DNA of 64,000 nucleotides from the NCBI GenBank assembly GCA_963778525.1, contig CAVZUJ010000001.1:620001-684000 (forward strand). The letters run 5' to 3'. The notes below the pieces were generated by a model. It did no database searches. It was not told the origin of the DNA and saw only the letters and a program-made list of their open reading frames with translations. Position numbers and translations under genes: made by a program. Position 1 is the first letter of the stretch; the number at the start of each line of letters is the position of its first letter. This document shows positions 1-9,057 of this stretch, one piece after another. Origin of the DNA: Schlegelella_A sp963778525. GTDB lineage: Bacteria > Pseudomonadota > Gammaproteobacteria > Burkholderiales > Burkholderiaceae_C.

Positions 1-1
1 T

Positions 2-778
2 CAGGGCGACGGACTCGGCCTGGGCACGCGGGCCGGCGCTGCGCTGCGGGTGATCCACAACCAGATGCAGCTCTTTCTCGGCTTCCCCGTGCCGGTGGCC
101 AACGGGAACGCGACCGAGTTTCGCCTGGCAGGCATCGTCGAGCTGTGCAGCCCGCACACGATGGTGGTCAATCGGCGCGGTCTGCGCTTCGCCGACGAAT
201 CGGTTTTCCAGCGTGTCGCCAGCCGCTTGCGCGACTACGACCAGGAGCGCAGGGAGTTTCTCAACCTTCCCTGCTTCCTCATCTTCGACCGCCAATTCGC
301 AGAGCGATTTCCGTTCGCCGGCCGACCCGTCGGCGATATTCCGGATTGGGTCACGCGGGCCTCGACCTTGAACGAGCTGGCGAGCCGGCTCGGATTGGAT
401 GCCTCGAGCCTCGAGCAGACCACCCGACAATTCAATCAGGGAGTCGCCAACGGCAGCGACCCGCAATTCGGGCGTCGCGGCGACCTGCGCTTTCCCGAGC
501 GTCCCTCGTTGGGCACCGTGCTCGAGCCGCCGTTCTTCGGCGTCGAGCTCAGGCCTTCGGGCTCGGGCTCGGCGGGATTGATGACCGACGAGCGAGCACG
601 CGTGCTGGGATACGGCGGCTCGCCGGTGAATGGTCTTTATGCCGTCGGCAATGCGGCGGCCAAGACCGAGATTGGCGTGGGTTACCAGGCCGGGTTGACG
701 CTGGCCTCGAGCCTGGCGTTCGGCCTGCTCGCCGCCGAAGACATCGCGTCGTCGAGGGCGCTTGCCGCCACCCGCTAG
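2..778 (+). CDS. FAD-dependent oxidoreductase, C-terminal part (5' end outside window)
   Basis: The frame is open from base 2 and ends at a TAG at 776-778, giving 258 visible residues; the N-terminal dinucleotide-binding region lies before the window. The visible part begins in GDGLGLGTRAGAAL, typical of the FAD_binding_2 family, and ends with GLYAVGNAAAKTEIGVGY followed by a helix. That is the C-terminal FAD-contacting loop also found in 3-ketosteroid dehydrogenases and fumarate reductase-like flavoproteins. Known members oxidise or reduce C-C bonds next to a carbonyl. The substrate cannot be told from this fragment. The gene converges on a thiolase, overlapping it by four bases, so a shared role in steroid or acyl-CoA breakdown is possible but inferred. 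No frameshift is seen. Confidence 0.85.
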   Translation, partial: QGDGLGLGTRAGAALRVIHNQMQLFLGFPVPVANGNATEFRLAGIVELCSPHTMVVNRRGLRFADESVFQRVASRLRDYDQERREFLNLPCFLIFDRQFAERFPFAGRPVGDIPDWVTRASTLNELASRLGLDASSLEQTTRQFNQGVANGSDPQFGRRGDLRFPERPSLGTVLEPPFFGVELRPSGSGSAGLMTDERARVLGYGGSPVNGLYAVGNAAAKTEIGVGYQAGLTLASSLAFGLLAAEDIASSRALAATR

Positions 779-2055
779 GTTTGCAGAAGCGCGACCGTTC
801 CCTGGCCGCCGTCGGTGCAGATGCTGACGATGGCGCGCTCGCCGGCAGCGCGACTCGACAGCTCCTTCACGGCCTGGCTCAGGATTCGCGCGCCCGTGGC
901 ACCGAACGGATGGCCGAGGGCGACGCTTCCGCCGTTGGGGTTCATGCGCTCGCGCGGAAACGCGCCGAGCTCGGCATCGACGCCGGCCTTGGTGCGCAGG
1001 AACTCGGCGCTCTCCAATGCCTTCAGATGAAAGAGCACTTGCGACGCAAAGGCCTCGTGGATCTCCCACAGGCCGATATCCGCATAGGTCAGGCCATTGC
1101 GCGCGAGCAGGCGCGGAATCGCATAGGCCGGCGCCATCAGGAGGCCTTCCGTGCGGAAATCGACCGAAGCGATTTCCCAATCGACGAGACGGGCGCGCGG
1201 CGTCGCTTCGGGCAGCTTGGCGAGTCCGGCTGCGCAGGCAACCCACAGGCTCGCCGCGCCGTCGGTCAGCAGCGACGAGTTGCCCGCGGTCATCGTGCCC
1301 TGGCCGCTGCTGCGATCGAACACCGGCGCCAGGCGGTCCAGCTTCGCCAGCGACGTGTCCTTGCGCGGGATCGTGTCGCGACGAACGTCGCCCAAGGCGA
1401 TCACCAGGTCGTCGAAGAAGCCGCGGTCCCAGGCCGCGCTCGCGCGCTGATGGCTTTGCAGCGCGTTCTCGTCCTGCGCCGCTCGCCCGATGCCCCACTG
1501 CTTGGCCGTGATTTCGGTGTGCTCTCCCATGCTCAGGCCGGTCGTGCGATTGCTCACCGCGGGAATGAAGAGCCCGATGTCGGCGACCTTGATGTCGGCG
1601 ACGTGTGCGATCTTCTGGCCGAGCGAGCGCGCCTGCTGGAACTTGCGCAGCCAATCGGAAAGCGGTTGGCTCAGGCCGATCTGGACGCGACTGAGGCTGT
1701 CGACACCACCGACGAGCGCGAGCGTTCGCGATCGGCCGTCGATCATCCCTGCGGCCTCGAACGCACCGACCATGCTGGTGCCGCAGGCCATGACGGTCGA
1801 AAACGCCGGGATCGTCGGCGCGACGCCGGCATCCATCAGGACTTCGCGGGCGATGTTGCTCCAGGCGAGATTCGGGACCACATTGCCCCAGACGACGAAG
1901 TCGGGCGCGGCGTCGCCGAGCAGGGAAATCATGTGGCGCACGACCGGGACCGAGAGCTCGATCGCGTCGAATCCGGCGAGCGCGCCATCGACCTTCGCGA
2001 ACGGCGTCCTGACACCGGCGGCAAGCCAGATCTCGGTGCGTGTGCTTGCTGGCAT
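775..2055 (-). CDS. acetyl-CoA acyltransferase (thiolase, FadI-like)
   Basis: A 426-residue thiolase that should cleave a 3-ketoacyl-CoA with CoA, or condense two acyl-CoAs, in the cytoplasm. The nucleophilic Cys lies in VMACGTSMVGAF near residue 95. The C-terminal half has WEIHEAFASQ, the HEAFA form seen in FadI-type enzymes, then NPNGGSVALGHPFGATGAR with the catalytic His, and CTDGGQG with the second Cys. All expected active-site elements are present and the length fits the family. The ATG at 2055 is preceded by GGGAGA at good spacing; upstream in-frame sequence is low-complexity shadow. The gene faces a flavoprotein at its 3' end and diverges from a TauE-like permease. Probably beta-oxidation; chain-length preference unknown. 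Confidence 0.92.
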   Translation of the reverse strand: MPASTRTEIWLAAGVRTPFAKVDGALAGFDAIELSVPVVRHMISLLGDAAPDFVVWGNVVPNLAWSNIAREVLMDAGVAPTIPAFSTVMACGTSMVGAFEAAGMIDGRSRTLALVGGVDSLSRVQIGLSQPLSDWLRKFQQARSLGQKIAHVADIKVADIGLFIPAVSNRTTGLSMGEHTEITAKQWGIGRAAQDENALQSHQRASAAWDRGFFDDLVIALGDVRRDTIPRKDTSLAKLDRLAPVFDRSSGQGTMTAGNSSLLTDGAASLWVACAAGLAKLPEATPRARLVDWEIASVDFRTEGLLMAPAYAIPRLLARNGLTYADIGLWEIHEAFASQVLFHLKALESAEFLRTKAGVDAELGAFPRERMNPNGGSVALGHPFGATGARILSQAVKELSSRAAGERAIVSICTDGGQGTVALLQT

Positions 2056-2130
2056 CCGCTTTCTCCCGTTAACCTCGAACGATGAAGCTCGTCCCTTCGA
2101 TGGCCGCCATTCTTGCCTTTTCCTAGCGGC

Positions 2131-2844
2131 ATGGACGGCATCTCGTGGGCGATCCTCGCCAGCGCCGTGGTCGTTGCCGCCTTCGTCCAGGGCGCGACGG
2201 GCATGGGCTTCGCGCTCGTCGTCGCGCCTGTCGTCGGGCTCCTCGCACCCAGGCTGCTGCCCGTTGCCGTGCTCGTGTTGATGTTGCCGCTCAACGTCTA
2301 CGTCGTCTGGCGCGAGCGCGGCGCGCTCGACTGGCGTGGCACGCGCTGGATCACCGCAGGCCGCATCGCCGGCACGGCGGGAGGAATGTGGCTGCTGGTC
2401 GTGCTGAGCGCGAGCCAGCTCGATCTGTGCGTGGGCCTGTCGACGATCGCTGCCGTCCTGGCAACGCTCGCGGCGCCTGCTTTCGCTCCCAATCGCAGCG
2501 CCTTCATCGGCGCCGGCCTGGTCACCGGGATCACCGAAACCGCGACGGGCATCGGCGGCCCGCCGCTTGCGCTCGTCTATCAGCATCGGCCGGTCGCCAC
2601 GATGCGCTCCACGCTGGCGCTTTGCTTCCTGATCGGCCAGGTGATTTCCCTGGCGACGCTTGCCGGCGCCGGCCGGGTCGACTCAGCCCAGTGCGCCGCG
2701 GCCGCCGGCCTCTTGCCGGCTGTCGCCGTGGGCGCCTTCCTGAGTCATCGCGTTCATGCGCGGGTCAACGCGCGATTCCTGCGTGCCTTCGTCCTCGTCT
2801 TCGCGATGGCATCGGGAGTCGTGCTCTCGATCAAGGCGTTGTGA
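2131..2844 (+). CDS. TauE/SafE family membrane permease
   Basis: A 237-residue, very hydrophobic protein with about seven or eight membrane segments. It carries the two related halves of the TauE/SafE (former DUF81) family: VQGATGMGFALVVAPVVGLL near the N terminus and GITETATGIGGPPLALVY in the middle. Family members export or import sulfite, sulfonates or other small organic anions across the inner membrane; the substrate here cannot be assigned. The ATG at 2131 is the first in frame after a non-coding start region, and no clear ribosome site is visible. It diverges from the thiolase, with 75 bases between the two start codons, so the two promoters must share that short gap. Confidence 0.85.
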   Translation: MDGISWAILASAVVVAAFVQGATGMGFALVVAPVVGLLAPRLLPVAVLVLMLPLNVYVVWRERGALDWRGTRWITAGRIAGTAGGMWLLVVLSASQLDLCVGLSTIAAVLATLAAPAFAPNRSAFIGAGLVTGITETATGIGGPPLALVYQHRPVATMRSTLALCFLIGQVISLATLAGAGRVDSAQCAAAAGLLPAVAVGAFLSHRVHARVNARFLRAFVLVFAMASGVVLSIKAL

Positions 2845-2921
2845 AGACGAGCCGTGCGAGCGCCGCACGCGACACGGCTGCCGGTCCTCGGCCGCGGCGC
2901 GCCGGGCCGCGCTCGCGTTGA

Positions 2922-3377
2922 CTACGTCGGCGGCCTTGCGGCCTTGGCAGCCCTCTGAGGCGAGGAGCAATAGGTCGCGACCTCTTGGTAGAGCGACTGG
3001 CAACCCTGGTCCGATGCGCTCGCCCGCTGACAAGCGGCCGTGACCCAGGTGGCGAGGTTGAGAAATTCACGCGCCGGCGGCACGCCCTCGCAGAACGACG
3101 CCGCCACGCGGCTGGAGCCCAGGCAGCCGTTCAGCCAGAGCGATCGAGAGACGACTTCGCCCATGCTGCCGTCGCGATCCCCGCGATAGCGCTCGAGCGC
3201 CTCCGCGAGGCAGCCGGCCTCGTCGACAGCCAGGCCACGCCGATGTCCGTCGCTCAATGCGGTGCGGGCCGAGGCCACGACTGTCTGGCCATTGCGATGC
3301 CACCAGTACGCCCCCACGCCGGCGACCAGCACCAGGACCGCGAACAAGACTCCGATGACGATCGCGAATGCGCGCAT
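2922..3377 (-). CDS. small membrane-anchored Cys-rich hypothetical protein
   Basis: A 151-residue protein of unknown function. Residues 1-25 form one membrane helix or uncleaved signal anchor (FAIVIGVLFAVLVLVAGVGA). The remainder is soluble, probably periplasmic, and contains six spaced cysteines (in AGCLA, NGCLG, SFCEG, AACQR, QGCQS and TYCSS), which could form three disulfides. The ATG at 3377 is preceded by GGAGAA at good spacing. The gene converges on the TauE-like permease and diverges from the actA operon, with 245 bases between the start codons. I do not recognise a named family; resemblance to other small periplasmic Cys-rich proteins is by pattern only. Confidence 0.7.
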   Translation of the reverse strand: MRAFAIVIGVLFAVLVLVAGVGAYWWHRNGQTVVASARTALSDGHRRGLAVDEAGCLAEALERYRGDRDGSMGEVVSRSLWLNGCLGSSRVAASFCEGVPPAREFLNLATWVTAACQRASASDQGCQSLYQEVATYCSSPQRAAKAARPPT

Positions 3378-3622
3378 GAGTTCTCCTGCCGATCTCCGCT
3401 CTTGTCGAAGCGTGTTCGCCGTGGGGTCCCGCCGAGCGATGCTGCCGACGTGACTCTCATTATCGGTGCAGGCCATGCGACCGACCGGTGCCTTGCCCGG
3501 CGATCACGGGCACGCCGCTTGCCCGAATCGCGACCTGACTTGTCATGCGCACAACTCCGGCAGGCTCGCCGGAACGCCGCGACCACGACGGGACGAGCGC
3601 TGCAGTCGCCCCATGAGCGAGG

Positions 3623-4252
3623 ATGTCCGAGGTCTTCAGTCGTCGCGCCCAGCTCGGGGTCAAGATCGCGGTCCTTGCCGTCGCGGCTTGTGCCTTGGCA
3701 GGCAGCGTGTTCTGGATGTCCAGGCTGCACGCCGTCGACCTCGCCGGCGTTCCCGCGGCCCAGCCGGTGCCGTTCAGCCACAAGCACCACGCCGGCGATC
3801 TCGGCCTCGACTGCCGCTACTGCCACGCGACGGTCGAGACCGCGGCCTTTGCAGGGATGCCGGCGACCCAGACCTGCCTGACCTGCCACTCGCAGTTGTT
3901 CGTCGACGCGCCGATGCTGGCGCCGTTGCACCGCAGCGCCGCCACCGGCATCCCCATCGCCTGGACCCGCCTGCACAAGCTGCCCGACTTCGTCTACTTC
4001 GACCACAGCATCCACATCGCCAAAGGCGTCGGCTGCGTCGAGTGCCACGGTCGGGTCGACCAGATGCCGCTGGCGTGGCGCAGCGCGCCGCTGCAGATGC
4101 AGTGGTGCCTGGACTGCCATCGCAATCCGCAGCCGCACTTGCGGCCGCACGACGAGATCTTCTCGATGCTGCCGGTGAGCGCGGCGAGCGCGCCCCGGGT
4201 GACCCTGGACAGCAGGCGGCGCCTGACCGACTGCTCGACCTGTCATCGCTGA
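3623..4252 (+). CDS. actA: alternative complex III pentaheme cytochrome c subunit ActA
   Basis: A 209-residue membrane-anchored multiheme cytochrome. One N-terminal membrane segment (residues about 13-33) is followed by five CxxCH haem-binding motifs: CRYCH, CLTCH, CVECH, CLDCH and CSTCH. Five haems in this position match ActA of alternative complex III, which takes electrons from the membrane complex that oxidises quinol and passes them towards cytochrome c or directly to an oxidase. It heads a run of genes in the canonical act order, followed by actB after four bases. The ATG at 3623 has AGCGAGG immediately upstream; an ATG ten bases earlier is in another frame. Identification is strong because of haem count and gene order together. 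Confidence 0.95.
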   Translation: MSEVFSRRAQLGVKIAVLAVAACALAGSVFWMSRLHAVDLAGVPAAQPVPFSHKHHAGDLGLDCRYCHATVETAAFAGMPATQTCLTCHSQLFVDAPMLAPLHRSAATGIPIAWTRLHKLPDFVYFDHSIHIAKGVGCVECHGRVDQMPLAWRSAPLQMQWCLDCHRNPQPHLRPHDEIFSMLPVSAASAPRVTLDSRRRLTDCSTCHR

Positions 4253-4256
4253 ACCG

Positions 4257-7148
4257 ATGAGCGACTCCCCGAACAAGCGCCCGGTCATCGCGTTGCACGA
4301 CGCCGACGGCGCAGCGCTGACGCGGCGCGCCGCCTTGCAATGGATGGCCGCCTCGCTGGCCCTGGCCAACGGTGCCTGCACGCCGGCGCCGCAGGCCCAG
4401 CTCTTTTCGAACGTGACACCGCCCGAGGCCGGCCGCGGCGGCGTTGCCGCCTACTACGCGAGCGCCTTCGTTCGCGATGGCCATGCGCTCGGCGTCCTGA
4501 TCGGAACGCAAGAGGGGCGGCCGATCAAGATCGAAGGCAACGCCGGCCATCCGTCGAGCCTCGGCGGCACCGACGTGTTCGCGCAGGCGTCGATCCTCGA
4601 GCTCTGGGATCCCGATCGCTCGCAGGCGGTCTGGCAGCGCCTGCCCGGTGGCGCCGCGCATGCGCCGGGTCCGGCCGCGATCTCGACCTGGTCGGCCTTC
4701 GACGCCGCCTGGCGCGAGCGCAGCCATGCCCTCGATCTCGTCAAGGGCCGCGGCCTGGCGGTGCTGACCTCGCGCTTCACCTCGCCAACCGAAGCTGCGC
4801 AGCTGCAGGCGCTGCTGCTGCGCTTTCCCGAAGCGCGCTGGCACCGCCATTCGCCGTCGACACCCATCACGGCACGCGCCGGAGCGCGCCTCGCCTTCGG
4901 ACGCGAGCTCGACGCTGTCCTGCATCTCGACCGTGCGCGCTGCGTCATCGCGCTCGATGCCGACCCGTTCAGCGAGGGCCCGGGTCAGGTCCGGCAGGCC
5001 CGCGACTGGGCCTCGCAACGCGCCGGCATCGGCGCGGCGGCGGACGCGCGCACGCACGGCGCTGCGCGCTCGATCGCGATCGAATCGAGCCCCGGGCTCT
5101 TCGGCGCGCGCGCCGACGAACGGATCGCGATGGCGCCGGCGCAGATCGAGGCGCTGGTCGAGGAGATGGCCGGCATCGTCGGCCATCGAGTCGAAGCCGG
5201 GCCGGCGTCACCCTTGGCGCAGCGATTGGCGAAAGCGCTCGAGCGCGCCGGATCGAACAGCCTGCTGGTCGGCGGTCGGCACCTCTCGCCGCGAACGCAC
5301 GCCCGGATCGCCGTCCTGCATCAGCAGCTCGGCGCCTGGGGCCGCACCATCGACGCGATCGAGCCGCTCGACGGCATCGACGGCCTTCTTCCCGGCTCGC
5401 TGCAGGCGCTGGTCGAGGGCATCGCCTCGAAGCGCGTCGACACCGTTCTCGTCGTCGGCGGCAACCCGGCCTACGACGCGCCGGCGTCGCTGAGCTTCGG
5501 CGCGGCCCTGGACCAGGTGCCTTTCAGCGCGCACCTCGGCCTCGCGCGCGACGAAACGTCGGCGCGCTGCACCTGGCATCTGCCGGCCTCGCACGACTAC
5601 GAGAGCTGGGGCGATGCGCGCGGCCACGACGGCACGACCACCCTGCTGCAGCCGGCGATCCTGCCTCTCTACGACAGCCGGTCGGCAATCGAATGGCTGG
5701 CCTGCCTTGCGACGAGCGACAAGATGAAGGGCCAGGATCTCGTGCGTGCGACCTGGCGCAAGCGGCAGGGTCACGCGCGCAACGCGGACGGCAGCGACGA
5801 CCCGCGCTTCGAGTCCTGGTGGCGAGCGAGCTTGCGAGCCGGCTGGATCGAGGGCAGCGCGGCCGTCGCCGTTTCCTTGCCGCCAGCGGCGCTGCCGACG
5901 GCGAGCGAACCTTCGACGCAGCCGGCGCCGCTCGTCGCGGTCTTCAGGCCCGACCCGTCGCTCGACGCCGGCCGCTTCGCGAACAACGGCTGGCTGCAGG
6001 AGCTGCCGCGCCCCCTGACCAAGCTCACCTGGGACAACGCGCTCCATCTCGGCCCGAAGACCGCGCAAGCGCACGGCCTGGCCACCGGAGATGTCGCGCG
6101 CGTCGAAGCCGGTGGACGCGGCATCGACGCGCCGGTCTGGGTCCTGGCCGAGCACGCCGAAGGCGTGGCGACGCTGCCGCTGGGCCATGGCCGCACGGCG
6201 GCCGGACGGGTCGGCAACGGCGTCGGCTTCGACGCCTTCGTGCTGCGCGACCCGAACGATGCGCCGGTGGCCATCACGCTGCAGCGGACGGGCCGCAGCC
6301 ACCGCTTCGCGGTCACCCAGCACCGCCTCGATCAGGAGGGCCGCGACCTGGCTCGCAGCATCGTCGCCGGCGGCACGTTCGCGAGTGCCCCGCCCAAGCC
6401 TTCGCTCTATCCGCCGATCGCGTATCGCGAGCATGCCTGGGCGATGACCATCGATCTCGATGCCTGCATCGGCTGCAACGCCTGCACCATCGCCTGCCAG
6501 GCCGAGAACAACATCCCGGTGGTCGGCGCCGAGGAAGTGGCGCGCGGCCGCGAGATGCACTGGATCCGCGTCGACCGCTACGCGGCCGAGGCACCGGCGG
6601 GCGGCAGCGTCTTCCAGCCGGTGCCCTGCATGCATTGCGAGGATGCGCCGTGCGAGCTCGTCTGCCCGGTGGGCGCCACGGTGCACGACAGCGAGGGCCT
6701 CAACCTGCAGGTCTACAACCGCTGCGTCGGCACGCGCTTCTGCTCGAACAACTGCCCGTACAAGGTGCGGCGCTTCAACTTCCTGCAATACGCCGACGAG
6801 ACGACCGAGACCCTGAAGGCGATGCGCAATCCCGACGTGACGGTGCGCCAGCGCGGGGTCATGGAGAAGTGCACCTATTGCCTGCAGCGCGTCACGCGAG
6901 CGCGCCTGGCGTCGGAGGTCTCGGGGGTGCCCTTGGCCGACGGCGATGTGGTCACCGCCTGCCAGTCGGCCTGCCCGACCCGCGCCATCCACTTCGGCGA
7001 CCTCGACGATCCGAAGAGCGACATCGTTCGCGCCAAGGCTTCGCCGCGCCACTACGCGATGCTCGACGAGCTCAACACCCGTCCGCGCACGACCTATCTG
7101 GCACGCAGCATCGCCGCGACCGGTGCGCTCGACGAGGACACGCCGTGA
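4257..7148 (+). CDS. actB: alternative complex III iron-sulfur subunit ActB (molybdopterin-like/ferredoxin fusion)
   Basis: A 963-residue fusion. The first part carries a twin-arginine type leader (TRRAALQWMAAS, residues about 22-33), then a long domain resembling molybdopterin oxidoreductases. The C-terminal quarter is ferredoxin-like with clusters CIGCNACTIACQ, CMHCEDAPCELVCPVG, CVGTRFCSNNCPYK, CTYCLQ and CQSACPTRA, enough for several Fe-S centres. In known alternative complex III the molybdopterin-like part holds no cofactor and the Fe-S chain moves electrons between quinol site and haems. The gene lies between actA and actC; its TGA overlaps the GTG of actC. Without this context it could be taken for a polysulfide or tetrathionate reductase, but the pentaheme partner and two NrfD-like subunits argue for complex III. 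Confidence 0.95.
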   Translation: MSDSPNKRPVIALHDADGAALTRRAALQWMAASLALANGACTPAPQAQLFSNVTPPEAGRGGVAAYYASAFVRDGHALGVLIGTQEGRPIKIEGNAGHPSSLGGTDVFAQASILELWDPDRSQAVWQRLPGGAAHAPGPAAISTWSAFDAAWRERSHALDLVKGRGLAVLTSRFTSPTEAAQLQALLLRFPEARWHRHSPSTPITARAGARLAFGRELDAVLHLDRARCVIALDADPFSEGPGQVRQARDWASQRAGIGAAADARTHGAARSIAIESSPGLFGARADERIAMAPAQIEALVEEMAGIVGHRVEAGPASPLAQRLAKALERAGSNSLLVGGRHLSPRTHARIAVLHQQLGAWGRTIDAIEPLDGIDGLLPGSLQALVEGIASKRVDTVLVVGGNPAYDAPASLSFGAALDQVPFSAHLGLARDETSARCTWHLPASHDYESWGDARGHDGTTTLLQPAILPLYDSRSAIEWLACLATSDKMKGQDLVRATWRKRQGHARNADGSDDPRFESWWRASLRAGWIEGSAAVAVSLPPAALPTASEPSTQPAPLVAVFRPDPSLDAGRFANNGWLQELPRPLTKLTWDNALHLGPKTAQAHGLATGDVARVEAGGRGIDAPVWVLAEHAEGVATLPLGHGRTAAGRVGNGVGFDAFVLRDPNDAPVAITLQRTGRSHRFAVTQHRLDQEGRDLARSIVAGGTFASAPPKPSLYPPIAYREHAWAMTIDLDACIGCNACTIACQAENNIPVVGAEEVARGREMHWIRVDRYAAEAPAGGSVFQPVPCMHCEDAPCELVCPVGATVHDSEGLNLQVYNRCVGTRFCSNNCPYKVRRFNFLQYADETTETLKAMRNPDVTVRQRGVMEKCTYCLQRVTRARLASEVSGVPLADGDVVTACQSACPTRAIHFGDLDDPKSDIVRAKASPRHYAMLDELNTRPRTTYLARSIAATGALDEDTP

Positions 7149-8521
7149 GCAACGGCGCCGACGTGCGCGTCGTCTCGCCGGGCAGCGCCGTGCTCGGCCC
7201 GGGCTGGGGCTACGCTTCCATCGGCGACAAGATCGCCGGCATCGTGCTGACCCGGCCGGCCGGGCGCCTCTGGTGGATCGCGTTCGTCGCCACGTCCTGC
7301 GGCACGCTCGCCTTCTGCGTCGCCATCGGTCACCTGCTTCGGCACGGCGTCGGCATCTGGGGCGTCAACATTCCGGTCGCCTGGGGCTTCGCCATCGCCA
7401 ACTGCGTCTGGTGGATCGGCATCGGCCACGCCGGCACCTTCATCTCCGCGATCCTGCTCCTGCTGCGGCAGAAGTGGCGGACCTCGATCAATCGCTTCGC
7501 CGAGGCGATGACCTTGTTCGCGGTCGCGATGGCGGGCCTGTTTCCGCTGCTGCATCTCGGCCGGCCCTGGTTCTTCTACTGGCTGGCGCCGTACCCGAAC
7601 AAGATGAACCTGTGGCCGCAATGGCGCAGCCCGCTGGTCTGGGACTTCTTCGCCATCGCCACCTACATCATCGTCTCGCTCCTGTTCTGGTACATCGGCC
7701 TGCTGCCCGACCTGGCGACGCTGCGCGATCGCGCCAGGACCCGCTTCAAGCGCGTCGCCTTCGGCCTGGCCGCGCTCGGCTGGCGCGGCGAGGCGCGGCA
7801 CTGGGCCCGGCACCAGCGCGCCTATCTGCTGCTCGCCGGGCTGGCCACGCCGCTGGTGGTCTCGGTGCACTCGGTCATCTCGCTCGACTTCTCGATCGGC
7901 AACACGCCCGGCTACCACTCGACGATCTTCCCGCCCTACTTCGTGGCCGGCGCCCTCTTCTCCGGCTTCGCGATGGTGCTGACGATCGCGATCCCGCTGC
8001 GCCGCGCCTTCGACCTCGGCGACCTGATCACGACCCGCCACCTCGAGAACGCGGCCAAGGTGCTGCTGGCCATGGCCTGCCTCGTCGCCTACTCGTACGC
8101 GATGGAGATCTTCACCGCCTTCTACAGCGGCGACCGCTACGAGATCGCGATCACGGTGCAGCGCTGGACCGGGCCCTACGCGCCGGTGTACTGGAGCATG
8201 CTCGCCTGCAACGTGCTGGCGCCGCAGCTGCTCTGGTCGCGCCGGCTGCGCACGAACACGATCGTGCTCTTCGGGCTCAGCCTCGTCGTCAATCTCGGCA
8301 TGTGGATGGAGCGCGTGCTGATCGTCGTCTCCAGCCTGGCCACCGACTACATGCCGTCGGCCTGGGGTCTTTTCATTCCGACCTTCTGGGACTGGCTGTT
8401 CCTGCTCGGCTCGCTCAGCACCTTCGCCTGGATGTTCCTGGTCTTCGTGCGCATCCTGCCGGCCATCTCGATCTCGGAGATGCGCGAGCTGGTGCGCGAG
8501 AGCGCACAGGGCAAGGCATGA
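7145..8521 (+). CDS. actC: alternative complex III membrane subunit ActC (NrfD/PsrC-like)
   Basis: A 458-residue integral membrane protein of the NrfD/PsrC type with about ten membrane segments, for example VWWIGIGHAGTFISAILLLL and the stretch after SVHSVISLDF. In this family the subunit holds a quinol-binding site facing the periplasm, so this is the likely quinol-oxidising membrane core together with ActF. The start is a GTG at 7145, overlapping the actB stop (GTGA), which is usual in this operon where almost every junction is a four-base overlap. The end overlaps actD (ATGA at 8518). No frameshift or missing segment is seen. Confidence 0.94.
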   Translation: MSNGADVRVVSPGSAVLGPGWGYASIGDKIAGIVLTRPAGRLWWIAFVATSCGTLAFCVAIGHLLRHGVGIWGVNIPVAWGFAIANCVWWIGIGHAGTFISAILLLLRQKWRTSINRFAEAMTLFAVAMAGLFPLLHLGRPWFFYWLAPYPNKMNLWPQWRSPLVWDFFAIATYIIVSLLFWYIGLLPDLATLRDRARTRFKRVAFGLAALGWRGEARHWARHQRAYLLLAGLATPLVVSVHSVISLDFSIGNTPGYHSTIFPPYFVAGALFSGFAMVLTIAIPLRRAFDLGDLITTRHLENAAKVLLAMACLVAYSYAMEIFTAFYSGDRYEIAITVQRWTGPYAPVYWSMLACNVLAPQLLWSRRLRTNTIVLFGLSLVVNLGMWMERVLIVVSSLATDYMPSAWGLFIPTFWDWLFLLGSLSTFAWMFLVFVRILPAISISEMRELVRESAQGKA

Positions 8522-9057
8522 GCACCAGCGAAAAGCCCTGGGGCCTGCTCGCCGAGTTCGGCAGCGCCGAGGCGCTGCTCGACGCCGCGACGCGCGCCCG
8601 CGCGGCGGGCTACGCCAGGGCCGAGGCCTATTCGCCGTTCCCGATCGAAGGCCTGGCCGAGGCGCTCGCCTTCACGCCGTCGCGCGTCGGTGCGGCCACG
8701 CTGATGGGCGCTGCGGCGGGCGGCCTCGGCGCCTATCTGCTGCAGTGGTTCTCGGCGACGATCGACTATCCCATCGTCGTCGGCGGCCGGCCCCTGCACA
8801 GCTGGCCGATGTTCGTGCCGGTGACCTTCGAGATGACCATCCTCGGCGGCGCCCTGGCCGCCGTCGCGGCGCTCCTCATCGGCAGCCGCCTGCCGCGTCT
8901 GCACCATCCGCTCTTCGCCGCGCCCGATTTCGAGCTCGCGTCGCGGCAGCGCTTCTTCCTCTGCCTGCGCAGCGATGACCCGGCCTTTGTCGCGCAGAAG
9001 ACCGAGGCGTTTCTGGCCGGCCTCGCACCGCTCCGTCAGATCGAGGTGCTCGAATGA
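8518..9057 (+). CDS. actD: alternative complex III membrane subunit ActD (DUF3341)
   Basis: A 179-residue protein with a short cytoplasmic N-terminal part (WGLLAEFGSAEALLDAATRA), two membrane helices at about residues 55-80 and 98-120, and a soluble tail (FFLCLRSDDPAF). This layout, length and position between actC and actE match the DUF3341 family, the ActD subunit, a structural component of alternative complex III with no cofactor. The ATG at 8518 overlaps the actC stop, and its own TGA overlaps the ATG of actE. Function is from family and context; no catalytic residues are expected. Confidence 0.93.
   Translation: MSTSEKPWGLLAEFGSAEALLDAATRARAAGYARAEAYSPFPIEGLAEALAFTPSRVGAATLMGAAAGGLGAYLLQWFSATIDYPIVVGGRPLHSWPMFVPVTFEMTILGGALAAVAALLIGSRLPRLHHPLFAAPDFELASRQRFFLCLRSDDPAFVAQKTEAFLAGLAPLRQIEVLE

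Noticed and set aside
5208..7052. Long antisense frame opposite actB
   Set aside because: Composition is Arg/Ala/Gly-rich with no family motif; it mirrors the GC bias of actB.
4257..7148. actB as a working molybdenum reductase
   Set aside because: Gene order with a pentaheme ActA and two NrfD-like subunits identifies alternative complex III, where this domain carries no molybdenum cofactor.
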